Below the pieces are notes generated by a model. The model was not told where the DNA came from. It did no database searches and saw only the letters and a list, made by a program, of their open reading frames with translations. The position numbers were made by a program, and so were the translations under genes. From Marsupella aquatica (taxonomy: Eukaryota > Marchantiophyta), in NCBI GenBank assembly GCA_973895155.1, contig OZ316899.1, positions 5,952,001 through 6,016,000 on the forward strand: a DNA stretch of 64,000 nucleotides, read 5' to 3'. Below are positions 10,500 to 22,750 of this stretch, piece by piece; position 1 is the stretch's first letter, and each line of letters begins with the position of its first letter.

Positions 10500-13400
10500 A
10501 TGTTACCACGGAGATTGAGAGCAACATATCGAGAAATGGGTATGTCAGAAGAAGGACATGGATCAGAGTCACACTCCTCATCAAGTGCTAGTGGAAGCAG
10601 TAACCCTGATGAAGAGGTACCTCGGACGGATGAACAAGTAACTGATGACCAGGATAGAGCCATGGATGACTTTATGGTTGATTGGTTTGGTGCCGACAAC
10701 CCTGGTGATGACCTTCCCAATGAAGGGCAGGTGCCCCCCAATGATCCACGCCCAAGACATACCCCTGAGGGACAACGCCAATGGGAAGAAGCAGAGGAAC
10801 ATGCCCGAACACCTATCTATGAGGGTGCTCGTTTGAGTCGTCTTTCAGCCATCTTGGGGTTGATGAACTTACAGGCCAAACACAAGGCAAGCAATGCCTT
10901 GTTATCTGATATGTTTGCACTTTGCCATGACCTTATGTTACCCACTGAGAATGTGTTGCCAGCAACTTGGAAGGAGGCAAAGAGTGTTCTCTCATCTATT
11001 GGCATGGAATATCATATTGTTCATGCATGTGTGAATGATTGCATGTTATTTCATGGGGCCAATGCAAACATGACACAATGTACAACATGTGATGAGCCTC
11101 GCTATGACCCCAACATGCTAACAAAGAAGGTACCAAGGAAGGCTGTTCGTTGGTTTCCCATCATTCCTCGGTTGTTGCACATGTATCGGTGTTCTGACTT
11201 GGCGGAGTTGATGGTATGGCATAAGACTCATCGATCAGAGTCTGGTGTCATGCGGTTGCCACTTGACTCCCCTGCTCACAAACATATTGAGGCAACATGG
11301 CCAGACTTTGCACATGATCCTCGCCATGTGAGGCTAGGATTGGCATCTGATGGAGTTAGCCCTCATTCACTTGGAGGAAATGGGCAACCTACATCAGTTT
11401 GGCCTGTGGTTGTCATGAATTATAACCTCCCACCATGGCTATCCATGAAGAAGGGGTTCCTTTTATTGTCTTTGATTATCCTAGGTCCAAAACAGGTGAA
11501 GAACTTTGACACTTACTTGGCACTATTGGTTGGAGAACTTCAAAAATTATGGGATGGAGTGTGGGCATATGATGGCAGGAAAATTACAGGAGGTTTTCCA
11601 CGTGTCTTTCAATTGAGAGGGATCATTTGTTGGACAATGCATGACTATCCTGGTAAGATGACTTCCATGCCATTTGCAACCCTTCGATAATGTGTAGTTC
11701 CTATTGTTGTTTCTCATGTGACAACCCTAACATAAAGTTTGCATGGTTTGATTTCTTCTGTGTAAGCAGGGTTTGGTTTTGTCTCTGGATTGCAAACTCA
11801 GGGGTACAAAGCTTGCTCTACTTGTGGCCCAAGCTTAGAGGACATGGCCACATATTGTTCATGGATTAGAAAGATTGTTTATATTGGGCATACAAAGTTT
11901 CTTCCCATGGGGCATGAGATGAGGTTTGACCCACTTCTATTCTCCTTCTTTGACATGCCATTTGGTGATGAGCGTGAAATTCCTGATGCAACAAGTTTTG
12001 CACATTGGAAGTCACTAGCTAATAGGGTGGCAGACCCAAATGATTCCTTCACCTTTGATAGGACAGGTTTGACCAGGTGGAGTATACTAGCCACTTTGCC
12101 CTATTGGTCTGAGTTGAAGATCCGCCATCTCTTAGACCCCATGCACATAGAGGGAAATGTGGGGAAGGCTTTGATAAAATATTTTTATGGGGAGAAGGAC
12201 ACTAATTTTAGGGAGGCATGCGAGGAGATGGAAATGCATCCAGATGTTTGGGTGACAATTGATCCTATCACAGGTGTGGAGAATCGTCCTTCTGCTCCTT
12301 GGGTGTTGAGTGTTGGCCAAAGACGTGAATTTAAGAACCGTATAGGAGAGATGCGGTTTCCTACAGGCTATGGTGCCAACCTTCGGAAAGCTTTTGGGAT
12401 GGAGGACAATCACAAGTGGCCATGATATCTGAAGACACATGACTATCATCGCCTATTGTAGCATATATTGCCAGTGGCAATTATAGGTATAGGGAGCGAA
12501 GAAGTGCAAGATGTCATCTGGTCATTGGGTCGTTTGTTGAGATGGATATGCTCAAAGGAGATATATATAGAAGAGATCCCTGGGATGGAGGTATTGGCAG
12601 CTGAGGTGGTATGCAAGTTGGAGAAAGCCCTTCCTCCTTCCTTCTTTGATTGTCAGGTTCATTTACTTGTGCATCTTGTGCGGGAGGTTGCCATTGCTGG
12701 TCCAGTGCATTGTAGATGGATGTATTGGCTTGAGCGTTACATGGCGGTGTTGAAGGCTTATGTACGTAACCGTGCACGGGTGGAGGAAAGCATAGCTACA
12801 GGATACTTGGCAGCAGAGAGTATGTTTTATTGTAGTAACATCTTGGCCACCATTGATCTTACTTGTCCACGTACTTGGATGGAGGAAAGAGAAGAGGAGG
12901 AGGACCATTTAACAGGTGCCACAAAAACACGCATGTTGACATCAACAGAGTGGTCACAGTTGACAACATTTATGTTGAGTAATAGTAATATCATGGAGAA
13001 ATGGAGAGAGCTTTATGAGAATGCCAAGAGAACAAGTCAAAGAGCAAGAATTTATCCTAAGATGCATGAGTATATGAAGCAAAAGTTGCTTGAGTTGGAT
13101 GACATGGTGACCCAAGGAGGAGATGTGTCCCACTTTCCTACCATCACAGATGACGTTCGGACCATTGTTCATGGCCCTTTGAGAGTGGTGACATCCAAGA
13201 CGGCTATGTGGACACAAGGGAGACACTTCAGGTCCACTAGTACCTAACCTTTCTTCCTCCATTAATTCATGTAGACCTTATTTTGATTAGTTATTTCTAT
13301 TGTTTAAAAACTTTCTATTATCATTAATGACATCCATAACTGTAATGTTGGCTTCTATATTTATGCCATAGGCCATGTGGGTTTTTGCTATTTAGGGATG

Positions 13401-13900
13401 GGTGTCATATTTTGATGATTATTACATTAATGGTATCTTTTGTGTAATAAAAATTTGTGGGTTTTGTTAATTTTAGGGTTTCTTCCCTTGATGAGAAGAG
13501 GGGTCGTACTTTTGATTGTGGAGTTCAAGGGGAATTTTCTTTAGACTCCAGAAGCAGCCGCCATGACAGGAACATTGTTAGAGATGTTGTGCCACACTAT
13601 GGGAAGATAGAGGAGATCTTGGTGGTATCATATGACAACCATTCAAAGTTTGAGGAATATGTCTTCAAGTGCAAGTGGTTCAAAGTGAACCTTGTTGGTC
13701 AAAATTGCACTGTACTTCAAGATGAGAGTGGGTTTACACGGTTGAAGACAAGTGCCACTAGTGTTCAAGCATCTCATTGGCAAATATCAGAACCATTTGC
13801 TTTCCCATCACACTTGGAGCAATGTTTCTACATTCCATACCCCTTAGACACCGAGTGGTCAATTGTCATCACCTATGTGCCACGTTCTCGTTCCATCTGA
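10500..13900 (+). pseudogene. CACTA transposase tnp2 (Transposase_21, DUF4218, DUF4216), nearly complete
   Basis: The transposase cuts and joins CACTA ends. The ORF opens after an acceptor-like TTTTTAG at 10471-10478; the first in-frame ATG is at 10500. Exon 1 to 11652 has an acidic serine-rich start, then tnp2 signatures 'CTTCDEPRYD', 'LGLASDGVSP', 'WPVVVMNYNLPPW' and 'LGPKQVKNFDTYL'. Intron 11653-11769 separates 'DYPG' from 'FGFVSG'. Exon 2 carries 'HLLDPMHIEGNVGKALIK', then a TGA at 12423-12425 and a TAG at 12459-12461 in the same frame. After these come DUF4218 ('LPPSFFDCQVHLLVHLVREV', 'HCRWMYWLERYM') and, after a second intron (13232-13476), DUF4216 ('YGKIEEILVVSYD', 'FKCKWFKVNL', 'EQCFYIPYP') to a stop near 13898. 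Only the two stops are clearly disabling. The TAG stands where CACTA-2 has a glutamine codon, consistent with C-to-T decay of a methylated copy. Confidence 0.9.
13232..13476 (+). other. Intron present in CACTA-1 tnp2, absent in CACTA-2
   Basis: 245 bases with CAG|GTCCAC donor and TTTTAG|GG acceptor. Removing it joins 'HF' through a split arginine codon to 'VSSLDEKRG'. In CACTA-2 the coding sequence runs straight through the same place (about 21615-21630, 'HFRISDLDEKRG') with no gap. The first tnp2 intron, after 'DYPG', is kept in both copies. Confidence 0.8.
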
Positions 13901-14440
13901 GAAGCCAGATGTTATTGTATCAGACCTAGATGACCTTGAGGCCGATGAGGACCAAGTGCGAGGGACATATTTATATGCACTTGGGTCCAGCCTAGACATT
14001 TGTTCATGTTATATTTGATTTGTTCATGTTTGGTGATATAAAAAAAAGTATTGTCTATATTTATATTTGTCATTCACTTTTGAATGAGTCATACTCATGA
14101 CATGTATTGTATTGTTTTATTGTGATCACTTGTGAATTTTACATGCAACTTTCTATCTAACCTCTGTTGCTCAATATAACTTTATTTCCTACTTATTCCA
14201 TAATTTTCATTGTCACCCTCATGTTTCCCTCCTCCGTGGTACGTCTGTCCCTCCTCCTCCCTTCCTCTTTCTCCTTTCTTCCTCTTTCTCCTCCCTCCTT
14301 CCTCTTCCATTGTACTCCCTCCCTTTTCCATCCTTCATTGTACCGGCCTCCTCCATCCTCCCTTCCTCTTCCCTCCTGCCCCATCCATATATTGGACCAT
14401 CCACCCTCTTCATTGTCTCACCTCACAACAATCTGAATTT
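13901..14440. other. 3' region of tnp2 with a pyrimidine-rich tract
   Basis: No gene. Bases about 14216-14400 are almost pure C/T on the plus strand (repeated CCTCC, TTCCTCTT and TCCCT words); the ORFs over it are compositional artefacts. The first part, to about 14160, is AT-rich and is probably the transposase 3' untranslated region. Confidence 0.6.
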
Positions 14441-14444
14441 TTAG

Positions 14445-14870
14445 TTTGCGAACAATTTGCGAAGCTCACAAAATCTCACCGGACTCACAATTTCTATGAA
14501 GCTTTTCGTTTCTCAATATTTTTATACTATACTATTCGCAACCTTGTGATGCAAATTCAATCACAAATTTCATATTCTCACCGTTTCGCAAATCTTCCAT
14601 CCTCTGACATTCTTAAACTTGTCAAACAAATACTATCGCAAAACAATTTCAATCCAACCTTCTTCGCAAATATTTACATCAGTTAGTTTCGGCATCGGCG
14701 AGTGATTTTGGCATCTTCAGAAGGCGCCTTTCCATTCGGCGTGTTTTGGTAAAACTTGCAAAATAATTTACTTTGCAACGTATTAGCGATATAATGCGCT
14801 TCAAGTATTATCTTTGCGATAGAGATAGAATGGCAAATTGCGATGCGGGTTGATTCGCAAATTATGCCAA
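14445..14870. repeat. Right subterminal motif array of CACTA-1
   Basis: Repeated TTTGCGAA/TTCGCAA words near 14445, 14457, 14537, 14583, 14663 and 14850, plus several TTGCGAT variants. It mirrors the left array at 7920-8130 and points to a single DNA-binding specificity for the family. Confidence 0.75.
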
Positions 14871-14924
14871 GCGCCGCGCATTGGAAATCCAAGAGCGTCG
14901 ATAAAAATACCTTCACAAAAGTGT

Positions 14925-14940
14925 CAAATATGTTGTAGTG
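14925..14940. repeat. Right terminal inverted repeat of CACTA-1
   Basis: AATATGTTGTAGTG ends at 14940. The reverse complement starts CACTACAACATATT, close to the CACTA-2 end CACTACTACATATT. The three bases after it, ATC, would be the target duplication, but the left partner was not found. Confidence 0.75.
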
Positions 14941-14943
14941 ATC

Positions 14944-16115
14944 AATTTTTGCAGCCATTTTCCTCTCTCTTGAATTCAATCTGAAACTGCATCATTCTCT
15001 ATTGGATTCGAATGGCAGCAGGTCTATTCCAATCAACAGCATCAAGGCAGCCAGCCAATTCTGATCAACATCCCATGCCTAAAGCTATAGCAGCTCAACT
15101 CAATTTCATAGCTGCCTCTTGATCCCAATTCGAAGCAAGCTTCTCATGTATTGACCCTTATGGTGTTCCTGACCTCGTGCTTGAGTAGCCCCGGCCTCGT
15201 GCTTAAGTCGTGGTCGCCGCCGACGCGGTTGACACTTAGAAAAATTTTGGATTTTTTTGTTGGGAAAATAGTATTTCCAGGCCATTTTCGACCGCCCCCA
15301 AAAATCACACATGAGTCCAAAATGACTTCTGAGTATATATACATATTCTCTGGACATAGAACTATGTCCTGGTTTACTAATATCTAAACAAAACCTTATC
15401 ACCGATTTTCTAAAATTAGGTAAAGTGGGTCAATTATTATGTTTTCCAAAATTCTTCTCACCTTTGAGATGCTCCCAAAAAGTAACCAAAGATACCCAGC
15501 TTCTACCACAAGTTTCCAAGGATAAAATTGACCATATTTAACCCACTTCCAAACTTGGAACTCCTAAATTTACTCATCAGCTATTTTTCCCGGGACCCGC
15601 TATTTTGTTAATTTAAGTCCCACCAAAACACAAGGAAACCCTAGGTTGAGACCCCACTTGACATCTAACTTTTTAGGGGTGCTCTAGGGACCTCCTAGCA
15701 TCTATGGGAAAAATATGAACCAAAACTAAGACTTCAAGTGTCGGGTTGTTTCCCCGGCTCGGAATAGTCACCTAGTCTAAATAAGGACGGAACGTTGTAT
15801 GCCTCATCATAAAGACCTTTCTTATCCCTTGTCACTTGCTTAGAACTCATTAACCTTCCATTCCACTATCTTTCCTATTCTACCTACTTAAGTTCCTAAA
15901 ACCTAGTTACTCCGATAGCACTTAAAACATCTTTCTTACTATTCCTTGTTCAAAAAGCAAAAAAATGACAAGTTTCTTACATAAACCTATATCGAGCCAT
16001 TCCACACACAGCGCCCGGCGCTAGCAATAATCGTGGAGAGTTCCTACCGCTACGAGTTTCTTATATTTACTCCTGTTTGTTTTTTTGGTGTCTTTTAAAA
16101 AAACCTCGCCTTCGG
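14944..16115. other. Stretch without recognisable gene
   Basis: About 1.2 kb with only short, unsupported ORFs on both strands. Near 15170-15235 there is a GC-rich patch in AT-rich surroundings. At 16010-16022 lies an AGCGCCCGGCGCT palindrome. No domain, RNA gene or clear repeat partner elsewhere in the window was seen for 14944-15990. Confidence 0.5.
16010..16022. repeat. Palindrome variant AGCGCCCGGCGCT
   Basis: Differs from the common palindrome in the centre. A further variant, AGCGCCAGGTGCT, lies at 16129-16141 inside or beside the short inverted-repeat element copy that follows. Confidence 0.7.
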
Positions 16116-16119
16116 CGCT

Positions 16120-16283
16120 ATTTTTTGCAGCGCCAGGTGCTACCAGAATTTTTTTTCAAAAGTAACTTGTCAGAAAAACATGCAAGAAAGAGCCATCAAT
16201 TTTCCTGTTACCAATCTTTTTCCCTGTTACCAGTTTCCGTTATGAATGCGTGTTTCCTGTTTTCCTGCCTTTTATAAACACCT
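16120..16283 (-). mobile_element. Partial short inverted-repeat element (MITE copy, reverse orientation)
   Basis: Bases 16195-16283, read on the minus strand, start 'AGGTGTTTATAAAAGG' and contain two TGGTAACAGG words. They match the left part of the elements at 37003-37329 and 60458-60792. The other end is lost or too diverged to place. Confidence 0.6.
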
Positions 16284-16380
16284 CACCCAGACTAAGCAAG
16301 GACTTAATCTGGGCCCCCTTGTTGTGGTCCAACTTCTCATAAATGAGTCCTTGGTCTTGAGTCAACGGACCCAAACCATC

Positions 16381-17420
16381 GTGCCCCTTGCACCAACCCG
16401 CGGCCCCCCCCATACAAAGTCGCACTTGCTCACCAACCTAACCGCTACTCAACGATCCTCACTGCCTGCATAAGCAGCCAAGCACCTTGGTAAGTAACCC
16501 TTCAGGATCTAGAACTTGCCAAGTCTAGCATCCTAACTCATGCTCAATAGACGTTGGTAAATAGGCCAGCCATAGGTCCTCCCGATGCCATAAGTCGGAA
16601 CCACAACCCATGCCCACTGTTTGTCCAGAACAGCCCCTTCCTTGGGCGCGGCCTGGGTTCCCCCTTGTTCCTATCCATCACCAACTGACCGCCCTGACCC
16701 AGGATATGCTCATGGCCCAAATAGCATAGCTTATCCTAAAGCTTGTCCCAACGCGTCGGGACCAGAATGACCCTCACTCTAGCAATCAACTCCCGGTTCT
16801 TTCCCCACTAATGGTCCAGGGGCTAAGCATCCTTGAAACTCTACCTCCATGCCTACTTGGCCTTGCCTCCCCAACGCAAGCTCCCTTGGGAAACTGAACG
16901 CGGCTTGGCTGTTATTCGGCAGGATTTGGCAGTGAGCGAGCTAACACCCGCAAACCTCAAGAACTTATGGCATCCTTATACCTAGCTGATCTCAGGGGGA
17001 CATAGCCCTCCTTGACATCTTTCCAACGCACCCAAGAAGTCCTCCAATGGACTTCCCATTGGGAAGATATTGTCATTTCTGTTTGACGCTTCCCCTTAGT
17101 GTCGCGTCCGCCGCGGCTCACAACTTTGGCTCGCCTTTGGCCCCCAAGGAGACACCACTCCCTTCATATATGCTTCTGGAGACCTGCCACCCACGGACCA
17201 AATTTGGTCCCTAAACTTTTGGCCTCCACCCCAGAACCTATCGCGCATATTGGGCGCGCCATTAACTGACAATGCCCATAACTTTCTCGTTAGGCGTCCG
17301 CAAGCAGAGTGCCTTAGCCCGTTGTGATCAGGCTGACCCAGTGCTCATGCCTAGGCTGTCAGGTCTCATCGTCGCTTGGGGTCCCCGATCGGCCAAACCC
17401 GGATCAGGCCATAACTCACC
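16381..17420. repeat. Dispersed non-coding repeat copy 2
   Basis: Matches 1050-2095 over about 1 kb in the same orientation, with frequent substitutions and small indels. The two copies start to agree at GTGCCCCTTGCACC and stop agreeing after CGGGCCA / CAGGCCA. No ORF is shared, so the repeat is most likely an LTR or another non-coding part of a transposon. Confidence 0.7.
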
Positions 17421-20035
17421 CTGTCGTGAGGACTTAAAGTTATGGGCTCCTCGAGCAAACTGCGCGTTTTTGGCTGCGATTGGGACAGGCGACAAGCACT
17501 TTTCGGAGCAAACTCTCACTCCTTTATATTTTTTCTTTTCTCACAAAGGTTACAATAGGTGCCCTTGAGTAAGCTTGCCCGCAAGAGTCTGGTAGCTGGC
17601 CCTACGGCGGGCCGCTACCTCTAACTTGTCGAGTAGAACTCCTCGAGTGACTAACTACTCAAAATCTGAAGGAAAAACTATCCTCCTTAGCTCACAAAAC
17701 CAAAACTCGACTAGCTACTTCACTAGTCTAAAACAGCTCACACGGAACTCGGGCCTAGACCAACAAGGCTCCAAACTCGAGAAATCCTGGTCTAGATCAA
17801 CGAGACTCATCAATGAGCGTTGTCATGAGGTTTCCATCCTAAAGGAGGAATCCTCATGTTTTGTGAAGGAAGTTGAAACCAATTTTGCTTCTAACTTGGG
17901 CAAGTTGACTTGACTTGAGCTAACTTGACCAAGGTGAAGGAGGAAGTAAAGTTATGAGGGTCAAGGTAGGGATGAGGTCGAGCCTATCCACCCTTGTTAC
18001 TATTGTGGGGTATGTTTTTCATTTGTGACCAGCGATTAAGTTATCATTTGGCGGATCGGCGGAATGGAGGTTGCTTGCTCGACAAGCAAGGTATTTAGGG
18101 TTTTGGCAACATGGTGACCAGGTTCATTGAATACATGGAGGAGATGACCAGGTTCAAGGCATGTAAGAGGGTTTGGACCAAGTGCATCAGTTTTGTGAGA
18201 TTTGGACCAGATTCAGATTTTTATGTTAAATGGACCAGATTCAATGTATCTACTTCAACGGTGGATCTTGGTTTTGGTTAATGGATGGTTTGGATTGAAG
18301 GTGGAGATGTGAGTTAGGGCTTGGTGGAGGTCGTGGCTTTTTCAAAAAGGTCGAAGCTCTTTTGGTTTGCAAGTTACTAAGGAGGGGTTTTTTGGCTCAT
18401 TTTTTGCCGTTTGATCTAATTGGTGTGAGATCGAGGACTGTGATTCAACGAGGATTAAAACCATAAGTGGAGGAGCTTGTGGGTGCCCTGGGCCTTCCCA
18501 CGTGGATACTAAAGGAGGAAGTTTGAGTGGCCAAGGGTTCGGAGGTTAGATGCTGCTGAAGTGCTGCCGTTTTGCCGTTTTGGAGTGTTAAGTCCCATTT
18601 TTAGTTGAAGGAGCGAACCTCTTGAGGGGAGCTCGAGCATGAGGCATGAGTGAAGGGGGAGCCTTGGCCATGGCCTTAGGATTTTGAGGGTAGGAGATGT
18701 AGAGGCAATTTTGTGAAGAGATAGATGGAGTAGAAGCTTTGAATGTGAAGAGATTGAGTTTTGTGACGGTTTTTCTAGGGATTTGGAGAGAGGTTTCGAA
18801 TGTAGGAGAGGTTGACTTGAAGCCTTAGGAAGGAGGTAGGATGTGAGTAGGAAGTATAAGGAGCTTGCATGAGAGATTGCCCACAAGAAGGCATACTCGA
18901 ATGTAGGTTTGTTGCTTCAAGTTTTGAGGAGAATGGACTTGTAGGAGATTTTCAAAAGCTTAGAGGAGATGAGACCTAATCTTGTTGAAGCTTGGGAGTC
19001 TTGCATTAGAGATGGCTCACTAAGAAGGCCTACTCTCTTGTAAACTCCTTGACTTGAAGCTTCGAAAGTAGATTTGGTTGATAGAAGGAAGTATGAGAGA
19101 AGGAGACTAGGGTTTTGAAGCTTGGATAGGCTATGGAGGGATTTTGAATGCTTGGTTGATGATTAGACTTGGTGATGATTCATTTTTGCTAGGAGGGTCT
19201 TGCTTGTGACCCATGTTTTTACTTGGAGGCCATGATGCTACATGTGCCTTCTTGCTATGCATTTAGAGGAGAGGTATCCTCGTTTTTGAGATGTGTGTTG
19301 ATGCCTTGCTTTGGCTATGAGTGATGGAATGGTTAGAATGAATGTCTTCATGCCATTTTCGAATGTTGTTGTGAGCTTGAAGGTGTTTTTGAAAGTAGAT
19401 GGGTTGAATGAAGGTACTTTTGAAAGTAGTTATTATGCATGAGGGAAGTTGCAAGAGTAAAGAGTGAAGGCATTTTCGATTGATGAAATGGGTTGTTTGT
19501 GGATTATACTTGGTGGTTCTACTAGAGGAAAGGACTAAGGTCAATTCCATGTTTGTTAAGGAGTTTGTTGACCAACCCTAGGTCACTTTTCGAAAGTAGT
19601 TTCCCATGTTTTGAAAGTTGGATGTTTGAATGGTCCATAGAGATGCCTTGCATACCTTTGGATGTCCCACTTGTCTTAGCCACAACCAAGAGTGACCCTT
19701 AACTTGACCACATTGAATGTACACTTGAACTTGTGTACCTTAGAAGGTTGCAAGGGATTGTGTGCAATCAAGTGTTGGAAAAGGAATGGTGACCAATTGA
19801 ATGTTGGGCTTAGACTTATGAGGATTACATTGGGAAGCTTGAACTAGTTATTTTGATTGTGATTGGATATGAGTATGTAAATGGCTTGAGTTTCGAAAGC
19901 ATGCATGCTTGCTTGCTTGTGATAATGTGGATGAAAGGAAGTGCTTAGGGTCTACTTTATCTTGTTTGCAACCGTTTCCTATCTCAAGCAGCCATACACC
20001 CTGCGTGTCCCTTGAGCCTCTTTTCCCACCTCTTT
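17421..20035. other. Long stretch without recognisable gene, joins abruptly to CACTA-2
   Basis: About 2.6 kb. ORFs of up to 125 codons (for example 18509-18886, minus) are leucine/serine biased, show no motif and lie in a G/T-rich strand, so they are not called. Bases 18850-19050 contain weakly repeated phrases such as 'GAGAGATTGCCCAC' and 'TAGAGATGGCTCAC'. The right edge at about 20036 is a sharp junction with the middle of a tnp2 gene, which marks a deletion or rearrangement breakpoint. Confidence 0.5.
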
Positions 20036-22101
20036 GCTTATCCTCAGGACAGCGCTCTTGGTTGGGGAACTCCATAAATTATGGGGGGGTGTATGGGCAT
20101 ATGATGGTCGGACAACTACAGGAGGGTTACCACGTGTCTTCCAATTGAAGGGAATCATTATGTGGACCATGCATGACTATCCAGGTGAGTGGTATGGATT
20201 TGTATTTTTTTCATGTATTGGAGATCAAGTTTGTTTGGAAGGAAGTCCCTCTTTAATTCTATGTACATGAACTTTTCAATTCCTTTGACTCTAATTGAGA
20301 ATGTTATTTTGTGAGCAGGGTTTGGGTTTGTTTCTGGGTTCCAAACTCAAAGGTACAAGGCATGCTCCACTTGTGGTCCAAGCCTTCACGATATTGCCAA
20401 GTACTCAAAATGGCTGCACAAGATAACCTACCTTGGTCATACCAAGTTTCTTCCACTTGGGCATCACATGAGGTCTGACCCCCTTTTGTTTTCAGACTTT
20501 GACATGATCAATGGTGATCAGCGTGAGATACCTGACCGCACAACATTTTCGTATTGGAAATCCATAGTTGATAGGGTGGCAGACCCTGAAGATGCCATGG
20601 GATTTGATGGTAGTGGATTGACAAGGTGGAGTATACTGGCCACTTTGCCCTATTGGCCTGAGTTGAAGATTCATCACTTGTTAGACCCCATGCATATAGA
20701 GGGAAATATTGGGAAGGCTTTGATCAAGCACTTTTATGGGGAAAAGAACATTAATTTTAGGGAGGCATGCCAGGATCTAGAACGACATCCAGATGTATGG
20801 ATAACAGTTGATGAATCCACAGGGATGGAACATCGTCGTTTACTACAACATATACTTCCTGTGGCAATCATAGGTTTGGGGAGTGAAGAAGTGCAAGACG
20901 CCCTTTGGTCACTGGGCACTTTGTTGAGATGGATATGCTCAAAGGAAATATATGAAGAAGAGATACCACGGATGGAGGTATTGCAGCAGAGGTGGTATGC
21001 AAGTTGGAGAAGGCCCTCCCTCCTTCCTTCTTTGATTGTCAGGTGCATCTTCTCGTTCATCTTGTGAGGGAGGTTGCCATTGCCGGTCCGGTGCATTGTA
21101 GGTGGATGTATTGGCTGGAAAGGTATATGGCCGTGTTAAAGGCTTATATATGGAACCGTGCACGAGTGGAAGGGAGCATGGCAACTGGATACTTGGCAGC
21201 TGAGAGTATGTTTTATTGTAGTAACATCTTAGCTACCATTGATCCTAGTTGTCCACGCACTTGGATGGAAGAGAGGGAAGTGGAGGAGGACCGTTTAACA
21301 GGTGCAAAAAAAACACGCTTACTAACCGCAGTGGAGTTGACACAGGTTAGTACTTTCATGTTGAGTAACAGCACTGTGATGGAAGATTGGAGAGAGTTTT
21401 ATGAGGATGCAAAGAGGGAGAGTCGTCGCCCAAGGATCTTTCCAAAGTTCCTTGAGTATATGAAGGAGAAAGTACTTCAGTTGGATGCTATGGTGGCCCA
21501 AGGTGAGAATGTATCACATTTTCCAGATATGACTCCTGAGGTTTGAACAATTGTTCATGGTCCTTTAAGACTTGTTCAGACCAGAACAGCAATGTGGACA
21601 CAAGGGAGGCATTTCAGGATTTCTGACCTTGATGAGAAGAGGGGAAGAACTTTTGATTGTGGAGTTCAAGGGCAGTTCATGCAAGATTCACAAAGTAGCC
21701 GTCATGACACTAATGTGATCAGAGATGTGGTGCCTCACTATGGGAAGATTGAGGAGATCTTGATCATATCCTATGATGCCGATTCCAAATTTGAAGAGTA
21801 TGTCTTCAAGTGTAAGTGGTTCAAAATTCACCTGGTTGGTGATAATCGCACGGTACTTCTTGATGAGTGTGGGTTTACTCAATTGAAGACATCAGCAACT
21901 AGCTTTTAACCATCTCATTGGCAAACATCTGAACCATTTACATTCCCAAGTCACCTTGAGCAGTGTTTCTATATTCCGTACCCACCAGACCCAGAGTGGT
22001 TAGTTGTTATACCGTATGTGCCACGGTCCCGTTCCATTATCTCGGAAAAACCTGACGTTATTATTGTGTCAAATGGAGGAGAGGATGAGGACCAGGTTTG
22101 A
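20036..22101 (+). pseudogene. CACTA transposase tnp2, 5'-truncated (CACTA-2)
   Basis: It begins at 'LLVGELHKLW', corresponding to about residue 340 of the CACTA-1 protein. It keeps the intron after 'DYPG' (20185-20318) and has 'LLDPMHIEGNIGKALIK', the DUF4218 core and DUF4216. Relative to CACTA-1 it lacks about 165 bases near 20827 (the stretch from 12290 to 12455 in the other copy), has a frameshift near 20985, a TGA at 21544-21546 and a TAA at 21907-21909. It lacks the second intron of CACTA-1. The predicted end is the TGA at 22099-22101. Non-functional, but useful as a comparison: the two copies are clearly homologous throughout, with many silent differences. Confidence 0.9.
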
Positions 22102-22479
22102 TGCACTAGTAGTAAAACTTGTTGTGGGCCCAGAATTTGACCCTAAACTAACTATCATGGTTTTATTTATATTAACATATTAATTTTCTTCTTTTGTTTT
22201 ACAAACACTTAATTGGACTTTGAAATTTCATCTCACTGTTATATATGCAACCCTAGCCGTTTCCAAATCTATCCTCATGCATGCCACCTTTTTGAAAACC
22301 CTAGCTGTAACCTAAACACATGCATTCTCCATCTTGTAAAGAAACTCTCTCAAACATTTCCATTCTACAAACTTTTCAAACAACTCTCTTTGCAAAACAT
22401 TTTCAAGCTTGTCAAGAAGCAACTTCTGAACACTTTGTGAATAACACACCATCGGTAATTGTGATGCCAATGGGTTCTC

Positions 22480-22750
22480 AACTTTGCGAATCAACTGGCT
22501 TCGGTAACTTGCGACTATTTATACTTCACAATATTGTGCGAAGCTAATAGGTTCACAAGTATATTTGAGTACATTATTATCGCTAAATTATGAAACAAAA
22601 GAGATCCAAATGCAGTCGCGATGGTCGCGGATCCACAAATACTTTGCGAGATGAATAGTATCTAAAAGAGTTGCGAATTCAATTTGATCTCAAACAAATT
22701 GCAAGGTATTTAGCTTCGCAACACTACGTTGCGAACCTTTGAGTATGGTT
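22480..22750. repeat. Right subterminal motif array of CACTA-2
   Basis: TTGCGAA-type words near 22484, 22538, 22646, 22671, 22713 and 22729, with the end sequence AATATGTAGTAGTG at 22842-22855. It has the same motif as the arrays of CACTA-1. Confidence 0.75.

Larger units (their letters stand above)
7888..14940 (+). mobile_element. CACTA (En/Spm-like) transposon CACTA-1 with SET-domain ORF and tnp2
   Basis: About 7 kb. The right end is clear: TAGTG at 14936-14940, preceded by an array of TTCGCAA/TTGCGAA motifs. The left end is not resolved; the subterminal array begins near 7923 and the terminus should be a little to its left (7860-7895), but no clean CACTA remains. The reverse complement of the right end begins CACTACAACATATT, and that of CACTA-2 begins CACTACTACATATT, so the two belong to one family. 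The cargo, both genes on the plus strand, is a two-exon SET-domain gene (9151-10302) and a tnp2-type transposase (10500-13900). Both contain disabling changes, so this copy is not autonomous now. Confidence 0.75.

Noticed and set aside
14193-14436. ORFs in the pyrimidine-rich tract (Pro/Ser-rich on plus, Gly/Arg/Glu-rich on minus)
   Set aside because: Direct outcome of a C/T-only strand, with no start context or neighbours.
18509-18886. 125-codon minus ORF
   Set aside because: Leu/Ser-biased translation of a G/T-rich strand, no domain, no homologue in the window.
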